Made by a program: the position numbers and the translations under genes. A stretch of DNA of 64,000 nt, from positions 1 through 64,000 of the forward strand of contig NZ_JAIWNB010000002.1 in NCBI RefSeq assembly GCF_020215705.1, in the 5' to 3' direction. Numbering within the stretch: position 1 is the first letter of the stretch; each line of letters opens with the position of its first letter. Below the pieces are notes generated by a model that saw only the letters and a list, made by a program, of their open reading frames with translations, searched no databases and was not told the DNA's origin. This DNA comes from Nonomuraea aurantiaca. GTDB taxonomy: Bacteria; Actinomycetota; Actinomycetes; Streptosporangiales; Streptosporangiaceae. This document shows positions 7,872 through 16,172 of the stretch, piece by piece.

Positions 7872-8675
7872 ATGCGTATCGGACTCTATGGACTACACCG
7901 CGGCGACAACGTCGACCCCGATACCCTGGCCAGGCGGGCGCGGCTGGCCGAGGAGATGGGCTTCGAGTCGATCTGGGTAGGCGATCACATCGCGATGCCC
8001 CCCTCCCAGGACGAGCAAGGCCGTTTGGAAGCCGTGGTCACCCTGGCCCACCTGGCAGCCCTGACCACCACGATCAAACTCGGCTTCGGCGTCCTGGTGC
8101 TCTCCCAGCGCCAGCCGGTCCTGCTGGCCAAGCAGCTCACCTCTCTGGACCTGCTCTCGCGAGGCCGCCTGATCGTCGGCGTCGGCGCCGGCTATGTGGA
8201 ACAGGAACTGGCCGCCATGGGCGTCTCGCTGGACAGCCGCGGCGCTCGTACAGACGAGTACCTGGCCGCCATGCAGGCTCTCTGGGACGATCGGCCATTC
8301 GCCGGAAAGTTCGTGACCATTGCGGACGTCGTCCAGCGCCCGCGTCCACAAAGGCGCCCGCCGATCGTGGTCGGCGGCCACTCCAGGGCGGCCATGCGCC
8401 GGGCGGTTCAGTCAGCCGACGGCTGGTACGGCGTCTACCTGACCCCGCAGGAGGCGGCACGCACGCTGTCCGACCTCCAGCACGCGACCAAGCTCTACGA
8501 CCGGCCTGCGCACCTGGGCCCACTGGAGATCACGATCACCCCACCCCCGGGCCCCATCGATCGAGACAGCGTCCAGCGCTACGCCGCATTGGGCGTTCAC
8601 CGCCTGACGATCCAGCCGCTGGACGCCGACATGGAGGCCACGGTGAGAGCCGGCGCAGGTCTCGTGGGGACCTGA
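7872..8675 (+). CDS. LLM-class flavin/F420-dependent oxidoreductase
   Basis: A 267-residue luciferase-like (LLM) TIM-barrel enzyme. It reads MRIGLYGLHRGDNVDPDTLA, ARLAEEMGFESIWVGDHIAM, later GFGVLVLSQRQPVLLAKQL, LSRGRLIVGVGAGYVEQELA and RRPPIVVGGHSRAAMRRA. The 'ExxGFExxWVGDH' and 'GR..VGVGxGY' motifs are those of actinobacterial F420-dependent members (TIGR03619-like). It probably uses reduced F420 or FMN for hydride transfer or monooxygenation. The ATG at 7872 removes a short unconserved leader. Divergent from the LysR gene, its probable regulator. Substrate unknown. Confidence 0.85.
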   Translation: MRIGLYGLHRGDNVDPDTLARRARLAEEMGFESIWVGDHIAMPPSQDEQGRLEAVVTLAHLAALTTTIKLGFGVLVLSQRQPVLLAKQLTSLDLLSRGRLIVGVGAGYVEQELAAMGVSLDSRGARTDEYLAAMQALWDDRPFAGKFVTIADVVQRPRPQRRPPIVVGGHSRAAMRRAVQSADGWYGVYLTPQEAARTLSDLQHATKLYDRPAHLGPLEITITPPPGPIDRDSVQRYAALGVHRLTIQPLDADMEATVRAGAGLVGT

Positions 8676-8779
8676 ACCAACGAGTTCGTGCCGCCCAGCC
8701 AGACCGGCTCGGCGCCCGGCTCCTGGCCGGGCTCGGCGAACGCCAGCGGCGACAAGCGCACCGCCGGGGCTGCCACAGC

Positions 8780-8894
8780 GCCGGCTGGGTTGCGTCTGCC
8801 GGTCCGGTCCTACCCCGCCTCCATGATCGTGGCCGCCTCCCTGGCCCAATGGCGGGCCTGGACCGGCCTGCCGTTCGACACCGACGGCCCGGTC
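8780..8894 (+). pseudogene. enzyme C-terminal fragment (GNAT-like tail)
   Basis: The plus frame contains RLPVRSYPASMIVAASLAQW and RAWTGLPFDTDGPV. I associate 'YPASMxVAAxLxxWRAWTGLPFDxDGPV' with the C-terminal part of a group of actinomycete acyltransferase-like proteins, from memory only. Nothing coherent precedes it, and afterwards the frame dissolves. A helical run (ERLIGTYRQVLERLDSG, 8970-9020) follows in the same frame. It is a decayed fragment; the family is uncertain. Confidence 0.35.
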
Positions 8895-9242
8895 GCGGAT
8901 GGCCTTCCATGTCAAGCGGGCCAAGGCGGAGCTGGAGGAGATCCGGCCCGCCAGCGGGCGACCAGCGAGCGGCTGATCGGCACCTACCGTCAGGTGCTGG
9001 AACGTCTCGACTCCGGCAGTGAGACCTCGGCCGCCGGGGTCGAGGCGGTGGCGCGGGCCATGGAGGCGGTGACCTCGTACGCCGATAACGCCGGGCAGGC
9101 CGGCCTGCCAGTAGGAGTGGAACGGCGAACCGGGTTGGGTGTCACATCTGTTGACGCTGTGCGTGATGATGATCGACGGTGGCCCCGTCGTGATCTCTGG
9201 CGGGAGTCCCTGACCAGCCGATCTCTATAGGAGAGGTGCCTG

Positions 9243-9344
9243 ATGGCCCTGCCGGTGATGACGGTGGAGCAGCGTGCTAAGGCGTTGGCGAAGGCGGCCG
9301 AGGCGGTCACGCCGCCGGAACCCGGGGCGGGGGCTCTGACATAA
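9243..9344 (+). pseudogene. truncated mIHF-like (actinobacterial integration host factor) N-terminus
   Basis: A good ribosome site (AGGAGAG, 9231-9237) precedes ATG 9243, which encodes MALPVMTVEQRAKALAKAAE followed by 13 unrelated residues and TAA. 'MALPxxTxEQRAxALxKAAE' is the N-terminal helix of the actinobacterial nucleoid protein mIHF (about 105 residues). The helix-two-turn-helix DNA-binding part is missing. The gene is too short to function as mIHF and looks like a truncated paralogue. Confidence 0.45.
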
Positions 9345-9766
9345 GGGGGCCTTACTGCGCACCCCGACCTGGGAAAACCCCACTTTGATCGTTATCGAGC
9401 CGGACTTACCCCCTCATGTTCGAGCCGGCACCCCGAGATCGCGGCCTCTTCCCAACGCGTTCCGGCCGCGTCCTGACCTGGGGACGCGCGGCCCAAGATC
9501 CACTCAATGTGGATTCTGGGCGTATGTGGTCTGAGGGCCAGCACCCGGAATCCGGCGGGGAGACCGACCTGGTGCTCGCGCTGGCCATGGCCCCAGTACC
9601 GAGCTCGGTGCCGACGAGGCCTTCGCGACCGCCGCGGCGTTGGCTGCCGCCGCAGGTCAGTGCTGTGGCGGAGTCGGTCGCTTGTGCGGTCCCGCTATTG
9701 ACGCTCCATCAGTTCGGTGGCTTGCCGACACTGACATGCGGTTACACAGAGCTACTTTGCGTCCTA
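9345..9766. other. degenerate DNA, no assignable gene
   Basis: Open frames here are long only because of high GC and show no coherent domain. A short GETDLVLALAMA stretch near 9560 faintly recalls phage terminase C-termini but is too short to assign. Confidence 0.35.
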
Positions 9767-10747
9767 TGGCACCGACCCGAGCGTCGGGCCTGGCAGGACG
9801 TGCCCTGGCAGGCGGCCGACCCGTGGGTGGTCAAGGAAGAGCAGATGGGCCGCGCCTCTCGGATCGTGCTGCAGCACGACCTGGCCCGCGGCACGGTCCA
9901 GCGGGTCAGCAGGTGGGAGTACCTGACCGGGATCACCGATGCCGAACGCGAGCGGATGCGCGCCGAGCGCCTGGCCCGTGGCGAGCCCTACGAGACGACC
10001 TGTGGACGACGATGCCCAGGCTGCCCGCGACCACGGCCAGGACGCCGAGACGGATGTGGACGCCGATGTGGCCGTGCGCCGCGCTGCATCCGCCGGGCAG
10101 CCACGACGCGCCCTGGGGAGAACTGCAGCCCGACCGGCTGGCCGAGCGTTTCCTCGGCCGTCATGCCCGAACGCATCCCGACCTGTTCGAGGACCTGCTG
10201 TCCGAGGCCACCACCGCGCAGGCCGCGCGACTGCTGACCGTGGCCACCCGAGCCGCCGCCCATCCCGTCTTCGCCGACGCCCTGGCCAGGCAGGTGACCG
10301 GATGGTGCCTGAACCAGCCGAACGTGTTAGGCGGCCCCGCGATCCAGGTAGCCACCCAGGTCGAAACCCCCGCTCCGCTGCTACAGGCGCTGCAACGACT
10401 CCTCGATCGGCCCACCACCACACCTGATGAGCTGGGCCGACCAGCTTCCCGACACCAGTTATGCCCTGGCCGAATGGGCCAACCGCGTCACCGAACGCCT
10501 CACCCTGCACTACCGCGACCAAGACGACCTGCCCAACCTCGCCATGAGCCTGAACAACCAGTCTGTCCGCCTGGCGGAGCTGGGACGGCGCGAGGAGGCG
10601 CTGCAGGCCATCACCGAAGCCGTCCAGGTCTACCGCCGCCTGGCCGACGCCCGCCCTGCTGCACACCAAAGGGAGTTGGAGCAATCGCTGAGGGTCTTGG
10701 CCTGGCTTCGCGAAGACGTTGGCGAGCCTGACTCTACGGACGGCTGA
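9767..10747 (+). pseudogene. TPR-containing protein, frameshifted remnant
   Basis: Pieces of one large protein occur in successive frames. WHRPERRAWQDVPWQAADPW and RWEYLTGITDAERERMRAER (to about 10005) are followed by LQPDRLAERFLGRHARTHPD through ALQRLLDRPTTTPDEL (10125-10434). A frame change leads to ADQLPDTSYALAEWANRVTE, NLAMSLNNQSVRLAELGRRE and EALQAITEAVQVYRRLADAR, ending at 10747. 'SLNNxSVRLAELGRREEALxAIxEAVxxYRRLA' is the tetratricopeptide repeat of the large actinomycete NTPase-TPR proteins. At least two frameshifts and no P-loop region remain, so it is non-functional. Confidence 0.65.
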
Positions 10748-10881
10748 CGTGTCCCTTCTCCGCCCGATCTCCACGAACTTACCTGCGCCTACCGGTATGA
10801 GCTCATCGGACACACCCGCTTGAGGTCTGCGGAGAGCAGCGGCGGCTGACCTTTGAACGCTGCTGCCCAGCGTGCTCGGGG

Positions 10882-10946
10882 TCGAGGAACCCAGGAACAG
10901 CCGTTGGCGCTGAGAATGATCTTGCACAACGCGTGACGGCCGGCTT
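10882..10946 (+). repeat. 65-nt dispersed repeat, copy 2
   Basis: Second copy of the repeat at 6525-6589 (about 52 of 65 positions identical by eye). It lies between the TPR remnant and the LuxR-type remnant. Confidence 0.5.
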
Positions 10947-10980
10947 CAGGGTGTGATCGCCCTGCCTGGTGGTTTCTGGC

Positions 10981-11124
10981 CCGTGGAGGATGCGGTTGTC
11001 GGTGAGCGAGGGCACGGTGAAAACGCATCTCAATCGCCTGATGGCAAAGCTCGGAGTGACCAGCCGGGCACAGGTCGTTGTGCTGTCGTACGACTGTGGG
11101 CTGGTCAACCCCGCCTCCCGATAA
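10981..11124 (+). pseudogene. LuxR/NarL response-regulator HTH fragment
   Basis: The frame through ATG 10990 reads MRLSVSEGTVKTHLNRLMAK, LGVTSRAQVVVLSYDCGLV and ends PASR-stop at 11124. This is the C-terminal GerE/LuxR helix-turn-helix ('VSExTVKTHLNRLxxKLGxxxRAQxVVLAYExGLV') of NarL/FixJ-type response regulators. The receiver domain and the first HTH helix are missing and the preceding DNA is unrelated, so it is a 3' gene fragment. Confidence 0.75.
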
Positions 11125-11259
11125 GTTGTGAAGTCGTGTGTTTCGGGCCGTGACGCGCCGTATTTCCATAGTATTGATGGGGCTTGCGCTCACCGGCGAT
11201 CGGGCTGCTGACCTGGGGTTGAGGGTCGGTGGGGCAGGTCTTGGGTGAGGTCGACATCG

Positions 11260-11290
11260 ATTTCATTTGCAATTTCATGCGTCATTTCCA
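11260..11290 (+). promoter_or_regulatory. three direct repeats upstream of the SARP gene
   Basis: ATTTCAT (11260-11266), ATTTCAT (11272-11278) and ATTTCCA (11284-11290) recur every 12 nt on one strand, about 110 nt upstream of the SARP start. SARP activators bind heptameric direct repeats spaced roughly one helical turn apart. This AT-rich triplet stands out in its GC-rich setting and may be an autoregulatory or pathway operator. Inferred from pattern only. Confidence 0.45.
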
Positions 11291-11397
11291 GCTAATTTGA
11301 AGTGAGTGTCAAGGCCTGTCCGATGTCCTTACGATTGACGCTTGGGGAGCATTTGGCATGAGGTAAAGCTGGGCACTCGTCAGGGGCTGGGACCATT

Positions 11398-13209
11398 ATG
11401 GAGATAACTCTGCTGGGGGCGACGGAAGCTCGTGTTTCGGGAGTCAGCGTTTCTCTTTCGCCACTGGAACGCAACCTCCTCGCGGTGCTCGCGTTGTCAA
11501 AAGGAACGGTCATCTCCACGGACCGGCTGATCGACTGTTTATGGGGCGACCGGCCGCCCGCCACGCCGCGTTCCAGAGTGCAGGGGCTCGTCTCGTCGTT
11601 GCGCAGGAAGATCGGCGGCGCGCTGGTCACCCGGCATCCCGGCTACCTGCTCGAAGCGGACGAGATCGCGGTCGACCTGGACGAATGCGAGGATCTCGCA
11701 CGACAGGCCCGGCTCGCCGACTCGCCCGCCCAGGCCGCGCAATACCTGCGCGAAGCGCTGGCCCTGTGGCGTGGTGAGCCGCTGGACGGGGTGTCGGCGC
11801 CGGGCACCGAGTTCGACCGCGTCCGCCTGGAGGAGCTGAGGCTGGCCCTGCTGGAGGAGCGGTATGCCGTGGACCTGGAGCTCGGCCACCACGTCGACCT
11901 GGTGGCCGAGCTGACCGCAGCGGTGTCGGCGCACCCGCTGCGCGAGCGACTCGCGGGTCTGCTCATGCTGGCGCTCTACCGCTGCAACCGGCAGGCCGAC
12001 TCGCTCAAGGTCTACCAGGCGCTGCGCGACCGGCTGGCCGAGGAGCTGGGCAGCGACCCCTGCGCCCACGTACGCGAGGTGCACGCGATGATCCTCCGGG
12101 GGGACGAGGGCACGGCCGCCCGAGACCCGGCGAGCGCGACCCCGCCCAAGACCGGCACGGTCAGCAGGCCCGCCCAGCTCCCCGCGGGCGTCGGCCACTT
12201 CACCGGCCGCGAGACGGAGCTGACCCAGCTGACCAGGGTCATCGCCGAGACGGGTAACGAATCGCGGGTGCTGATGGTCTCGGGCGCGGGCGGCCTGGGC
12301 AAGACCGCGCTGGTCGTCCAGTGGGCGCACACGGTGGCCGACCGGTTCCCTGACGGCCAGATCTTCGTCGACCTGCACGGCCAGGTTCCGCTCCAGGCGC
12401 TGTCGCCGCGCGACGCCCTGGGCGCGGCGCTGGGGGCGCTGGGCGTGCCCAAGGCCGACATCCCCGTGAGCGCCGACGAGCGGGCCGCGCTCTACCGCAC
12501 GCTGATCAGCGGACGCCGCATGCTGGTCGTGGCCGACGACGCCGGAGGACTGGAGCAGATGCTCCCGCTCGTCCCACCGGCCGCGACGAGTCAGCTCGTG
12601 GCCACCAGCAGGCGCAGGCTCGCCGTGGCGGCCCACCACGCGGCCCAGGCCGTCACCGTCAAGCCGATGACGCCCCAGAACAGCAGAGACCTGCTCGCCC
12701 GGATCGTCGGCGCGGAGCGGCTGCGCGATCCGGCGGCGGCCGAGCTCGTGCGCTGGTGCGGCGGCTGGCCGCTGGCCATCAGGATCGCGGGCACGAGGCT
12801 CGCCGCGCGGCCGTGGCAGCCGCTGTCGCTGTTCGTCGAGGAGCTCGACGACATGTCCGACCTGACGCTGGACGGCGACCCGCGCAGCGTGCGGGCGGCG
12901 CTGGCCGGCGCGCACATGGGGCTCAGCCCGGCGGCGGCCCACCTGTTCGGGCGGCTCGGGCTCAACCGCACGGCCTCGATCCACCTCAACGACGACATCC
13001 CAGGCAGCTCACGGCGACGGGTGCGGCGGCTGCTCGACGAGCTGGCGGCGGTGCACCTGATCGCCGAGGTGGGCCAGGACAGGTACCTGATACACGAGGT
13101 CGTCCGCAGGTTCGCCCGGCAGTGCGCCACCGAGATGGCCGACCGCGACAGCGTGGACGACTGGATGCGGAGATCCGACGGCCGTGTGGCGGATTCCCAG
13201 CCGATCTGA
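11398..13209 (+). CDS. SARP-family pathway regulator with NB-ARC ATPase domain
   Basis: A 603-residue regulator. Residues 1-90 form the OmpR-like winged helix (MEITLLGATEARVSG...NLLAVLALSKGTVISTDRLI...WGDRPPATPRSRVQGLVSSL). The bacterial transcriptional activation domain follows to about 235. An NB-ARC ATPase comes next, with P-loop SGAGGLGKT near residue 295 and Walker-B-like RMLVVADDAGG. The C-terminal TPR array of full AfsR proteins is absent. A TTA codon encodes Leu48 (11539-11541), so translation should depend on the rare leucyl tRNA bldA. It lies 56 nt upstream of the adenylation gene and is the obvious activator of the cluster 13,266-24,720. Confidence 0.9.
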   Translation: MEITLLGATEARVSGVSVSLSPLERNLLAVLALSKGTVISTDRLIDCLWGDRPPATPRSRVQGLVSSLRRKIGGALVTRHPGYLLEADEIAVDLDECEDLARQARLADSPAQAAQYLREALALWRGEPLDGVSAPGTEFDRVRLEELRLALLEERYAVDLELGHHVDLVAELTAAVSAHPLRERLAGLLMLALYRCNRQADSLKVYQALRDRLAEELGSDPCAHVREVHAMILRGDEGTAARDPASATPPKTGTVSRPAQLPAGVGHFTGRETELTQLTRVIAETGNESRVLMVSGAGGLGKTALVVQWAHTVADRFPDGQIFVDLHGQVPLQALSPRDALGAALGALGVPKADIPVSADERAALYRTLISGRRMLVVADDAGGLEQMLPLVPPAATSQLVATSRRRLAVAAHHAAQAVTVKPMTPQNSRDLLARIVGAERLRDPAAAELVRWCGGWPLAIRIAGTRLAARPWQPLSLFVEELDDMSDLTLDGDPRSVRAALAGAHMGLSPAAAHLFGRLGLNRTASIHLNDDIPGSSRRRVRRLLDELAAVHLIAEVGQDRYLIHEVVRRFARQCATEMADRDSVDDWMRRSDGRVADSQPI

Positions 13210-13265
13210 AGCGACTTCGAAGCGCTCGTTGTTTCACTGGCCCCTCACAGCGAGGCGAGGTGGGG

Positions 13266-14645
13266 ATGGGCGCTTTACGCAGTCACGGGCTGTTCGGCAG
13301 CTTTCTGGAGGTCGCCGGCGAGCAGCCGTCGCGCCCGGCGATCGTGGACAACGGCACGACGGTGACGTACGCCGAGCTGGAGAGACTGGCGTCGGAGGTG
13401 GCGCGGAGCGCCGGGCCCGGTGTCGTGGGGGTCCCCGCGACGCACTCGGCCGGTACCGTCGCGGCCCTGCTCGGCGTCTGGGCGGCCGGAGGAACGTACT
13501 GTCCCGTCGATCCGGCGTTCCCGGAGACGAGGCGGCGGGCCATGCTGGACGCCGCGGGCTGCCGGTTCCTGCTGGGAAGCGGTCCGCTGCAGGGCCGGGA
13601 GGTGCCCGCCGGGCTGGCCTACGTCCTGTTCACCTCGGGTTCCACTGGCGCGCCGAAGCCGGTCATGACGTCCCACCGGGCGATCGAGGCGACCATACGA
13701 TCGTTGCGCGAGCTGTTCGCGATGGAGACCGGGGACCGCGTCCTGCAGTTCGCCTCCCTGAACTGGGACACCTGCTTCGAGGAGATCCTGCCCACGCTGA
13801 CCGGTGGGGCCTGCCTGGTCTTCCACGACGACGCGCATTCCGGCTCATTCCCGCGCTTCCTGCGCATGGTCGAACGCGAGCGGATCACCGTGCTGAACCT
13901 GCCCACCGCGTTCTGGCACGAGCTGGTCACCTACCTGGCCGACGAGAAGAGCGGCCTGCCCGAGTGCGTACGGCTGGTGGTCATCGGGGGCGAGGCCGCC
14001 AACCCGGCCAGGCTCACCGACTGGCACGCTTTGGACACCGGCCGCGTACGGCTGCTCAACACGTACGGCTGCACCGAGACCACGCTCATCACCCACGCCG
14101 CCGACCTGCACGGCCCGTACGAGAAGGTGCCGATCGGGCGGCGGCTGCCGCACGTGGCCGAGCGGATCGGCGAGGACGGCGAGCTGCTGATCGGCGGCCA
14201 GGCGATCGCGGACGGGTACCTCGGCCTGCCGGAGGCGACCGCTGCCAGGTTCGTGACGATCGAGGGCGAACGCTACTTCCGCACCGGCGACCGCGTCGGC
14301 CGGACGCCCGGCGGGATGCTGGTGCACCGGGGCCGGATCGACGACGAGCTCAAAGTGCGCGGCATCCGCGTGGACCCGGCCGAGGTGGAGGCGCACATCG
14401 CGGCCCACCCGGAGGTCGGCGCGGTGGCGGTCACCGGGCTGAAGATGGCCGACCACACGGTGCTGGCCGCGTACGTGGTGCCCCGCACGAGCGCCGGTCT
14501 CGGCGTGGACCTGCGCGACTACCTGCGCGACCGGGTGCCCGCCCACCTCATCCCCAGCCGCATCGCCATCGTCCCCGACCTCGTCTACACGGCGAGCGGC
14601 AAGGTCGACAGGCGCCGGACCAAGGAGATCCCGCATGAGCGTTGA
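13266..14645 (+). CDS. stand-alone NRPS-type adenylation domain
   Basis: A 459-residue adenylate-forming enzyme of the amino-acid-activating NRPS class. Core motifs: A3 VLFTSGSTGAPKPV, A4-region FASLNWDTCFEEI, A5 LLNTYGCTETT, A7 YFRTGDRVG, A8 GRIDDELKVRGIRVDPAEVE and A10 ASGKVDR with the catalytic Lys. Start at ATG 13266 (MGALRSHGLFGSFLEVA); the open frame upstream is a shadow of the SARP gene. It probably adenylates an amino or related acid and loads the carrier protein encoded next, whose start overlaps its 3' end by 11 nt. I cannot predict the substrate: the A4-A5 region (NWDTCFEE) differs from the usual FDxSxxE type. Confidence 0.9.
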   Translation: MGALRSHGLFGSFLEVAGEQPSRPAIVDNGTTVTYAELERLASEVARSAGPGVVGVPATHSAGTVAALLGVWAAGGTYCPVDPAFPETRRRAMLDAAGCRFLLGSGPLQGREVPAGLAYVLFTSGSTGAPKPVMTSHRAIEATIRSLRELFAMETGDRVLQFASLNWDTCFEEILPTLTGGACLVFHDDAHSGSFPRFLRMVERERITVLNLPTAFWHELVTYLADEKSGLPECVRLVVIGGEAANPARLTDWHALDTGRVRLLNTYGCTETTLITHAADLHGPYEKVPIGRRLPHVAERIGEDGELLIGGQAIADGYLGLPEATAARFVTIEGERYFRTGDRVGRTPGGMLVHRGRIDDELKVRGIRVDPAEVEAHIAAHPEVGAVAVTGLKMADHTVLAAYVVPRTSAGLGVDLRDYLRDRVPAHLIPSRIAIVPDLVYTASGKVDRRRTKEIPHER

Positions 14646-14847
14646 CGGAGTATCGGACATCTTCCGCCGCGTACTGGAAAACGATGACATCGACGCCGAG
14701 TCCGATTTCTTTGCGTTCGGCGGCGACTCCCTCCTGGCCACCAGGGTGCTCAGCGCGATCGCCAGGACGTACGGCGTCGAGCTGACCTTCGACGACTTCC
14801 TGCTCGCCCCCACCCCGGGAACGCTGGCCGAGAAGGTCCTGCGATGA
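14635..14847 (+). CDS. acyl/peptidyl carrier protein
   Basis: A 70-residue free-standing carrier protein. The phosphopantetheine site is FGGDSLLATRVLS with Ser32 as the attachment residue, inside a typical four-helix pattern (DIFRRVLENDDIDAESDFFA...FDDFLLAPTPGTLAEKVL). Its start overlaps the 3' end of the adenylation gene and its stop overlaps the next ATG (14844-14847), so all three are coupled. It probably carries the activated acid while neighbouring enzymes such as the flavin amine oxidase or the KamA-like enzyme act, though action on free intermediates is possible. Confidence 0.92.
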   Translation: MSVDGVSDIFRRVLENDDIDAESDFFAFGGDSLLATRVLSAIARTYGVELTFDDFLLAPTPGTLAEKVLR

Positions 14848-16172
14848 GGGTCGTCGTGGCCGGAGCCGGGCTGGCCGGGCTGACGGCCGCCGCCGACCTC
14901 GCCCGAGCCGGCGCCGAGGTGACCGTCCTGGAGGCCCGCGACCGGGTCGGCGGCAGGACCCGCGGCGTCGAGGTGGCTCCGGGGAGCTGGGCGGACGCCG
15001 GGGCCGCCTACCTCGGCGACCGGCACACCGAGCTGCACGCCGTGCTCGCCCGCCTGGGCCTGAAGACCACGCCGACGACGATGGCGGGCGAGAGCACGTT
15101 CGCGCTCGGCAACGGCCGGGACACGCGCCCGGGCCGGTTCCCGCCGCTCAACGCGGTGGCGCTGGGCGAGCTGTTCGACCTGCTCGACGAGCAGACCGCC
15201 GCGGTCAGGGCCGAGGCCCCCTGGCTCACCGCACAGGCCGCCGCGGCCGACGATCTCACCGCGCGGGAGTGGGCCGAGCGCCACCTGAGTCACCCGGACG
15301 CCAAGCTGTTCTTCCCGCTGTTCCTCGGCGAGATGATGGCCGCCGACCCGGCCGACGTGTCCGTCCTGCACATGGCGTTCTACCTGCGCTCGGGTGGCGG
15401 CCTGCGCTACCTCAACGCGTTCGAGGGCGGGGCGCAGCAGGACCGCGTGGACGGCGGCGCGCACCAGATCTGCGAGCAGCTCGCCCTCCGGCTGGGCCGC
15501 CGCGTACGCCTGTCCGAGCCGGTCCGCGCGATCCACCAGGACGCCGGCGGGGCGAGCGTACGTACGGATCAAGGGGAGTTCCGCTGCGACGCGGTCGTCG
15601 TCGCCCTGCCGCCCAGGTTGGCGGACGGGATCGACTACCGGCCCGGCCTGCCCGTCAGCAGATCGAGCGACCGGACCGCCCCCGGCTGCGCGGTGAAGGT
15701 GCACCTGATCTACCCCGAGCCGCTCTGGCGGGCCTACGGCCTGTCCGGTTGGTCGGTCAGCTCCCGCGGACCGCTCCTGTCCACGGTGGACGACTCGCCC
15801 GCCGATGGGGGCGCGGGGGTGCTGACCGGGTTCGTCACCGGCAGGGAGGCGCACCGGTACGCCGCCCTGACCGCGGCCGAGCAGCGGGCGGAGGCGCTCG
15901 CCCAGGCCGCCGGGCTGTTCCCGCGGCTGCCGCCGCCGACCGGCTTCCACGTCACCGACTGGGTCGGTGAGGAGTACAGCCGCGGCTGCTACGCGGCCCT
16001 GTTCGGCCCCGGCGACTGGGTTCGCCACGGCCCGCACCTGACCAGCGCGCACCAGCGGGTGCACTGGGCCGGCACGGAGACGAGCACCGAGTTCTTCGGG
16101 CTCATGGAGGGCGCGATCCGCTCGGGTCACCGGGTGGCCGGAGAAATACTCACCATTGGGAGGGTGGCATGA
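14844..16172 (+). CDS. FAD-dependent amine oxidase family protein
   Basis: A 442-residue flavoprotein. The N-terminal dinucleotide-binding motif is VVVAGAGLAGLTAAADLARA, then VTVLEARDRVGGRTRG, the hallmark of monoamine-oxidase/phytoene-desaturase-like enzymes. A C-terminal FAD-contact segment is VHWAGTETSTEFFGLMEGAI. Such enzymes oxidise amines to imines or aldehydes, or desaturate carbon chains. Coupled to the carrier protein (ATGA overlap) and overlapping the next ligase by 4 nt. In context it probably oxidises the amino group or carbon backbone of a carrier-bound or free amino acid. Specificity cannot be read from sequence. Confidence 0.87.
   Translation: MRVVVAGAGLAGLTAAADLARAGAEVTVLEARDRVGGRTRGVEVAPGSWADAGAAYLGDRHTELHAVLARLGLKTTPTTMAGESTFALGNGRDTRPGRFPPLNAVALGELFDLLDEQTAAVRAEAPWLTAQAAAADDLTAREWAERHLSHPDAKLFFPLFLGEMMAADPADVSVLHMAFYLRSGGGLRYLNAFEGGAQQDRVDGGAHQICEQLALRLGRRVRLSEPVRAIHQDAGGASVRTDQGEFRCDAVVVALPPRLADGIDYRPGLPVSRSSDRTAPGCAVKVHLIYPEPLWRAYGLSGWSVSSRGPLLSTVDDSPADGGAGVLTGFVTGREAHRYAALTAAEQRAEALAQAAGLFPRLPPPTGFHVTDWVGEEYSRGCYAALFGPGDWVRHGPHLTSAHQRVHWAGTETSTEFFGLMEGAIRSGHRVAGEILTIGRVA

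Noticed and set aside
9540..9600. GETDLVLALAMA read as a phage terminase C-terminus
   Set aside because: Too short, no Walker or nuclease motifs around it, and frames are broken on both sides.
13845..16130. Very long minus-strand open frame (761 codons) opposite the A domain and amine oxidase genes
   Set aside because: It is antisense to clear enzyme genes, has a Val/Gly/Arg-rich shadow composition and no domain.
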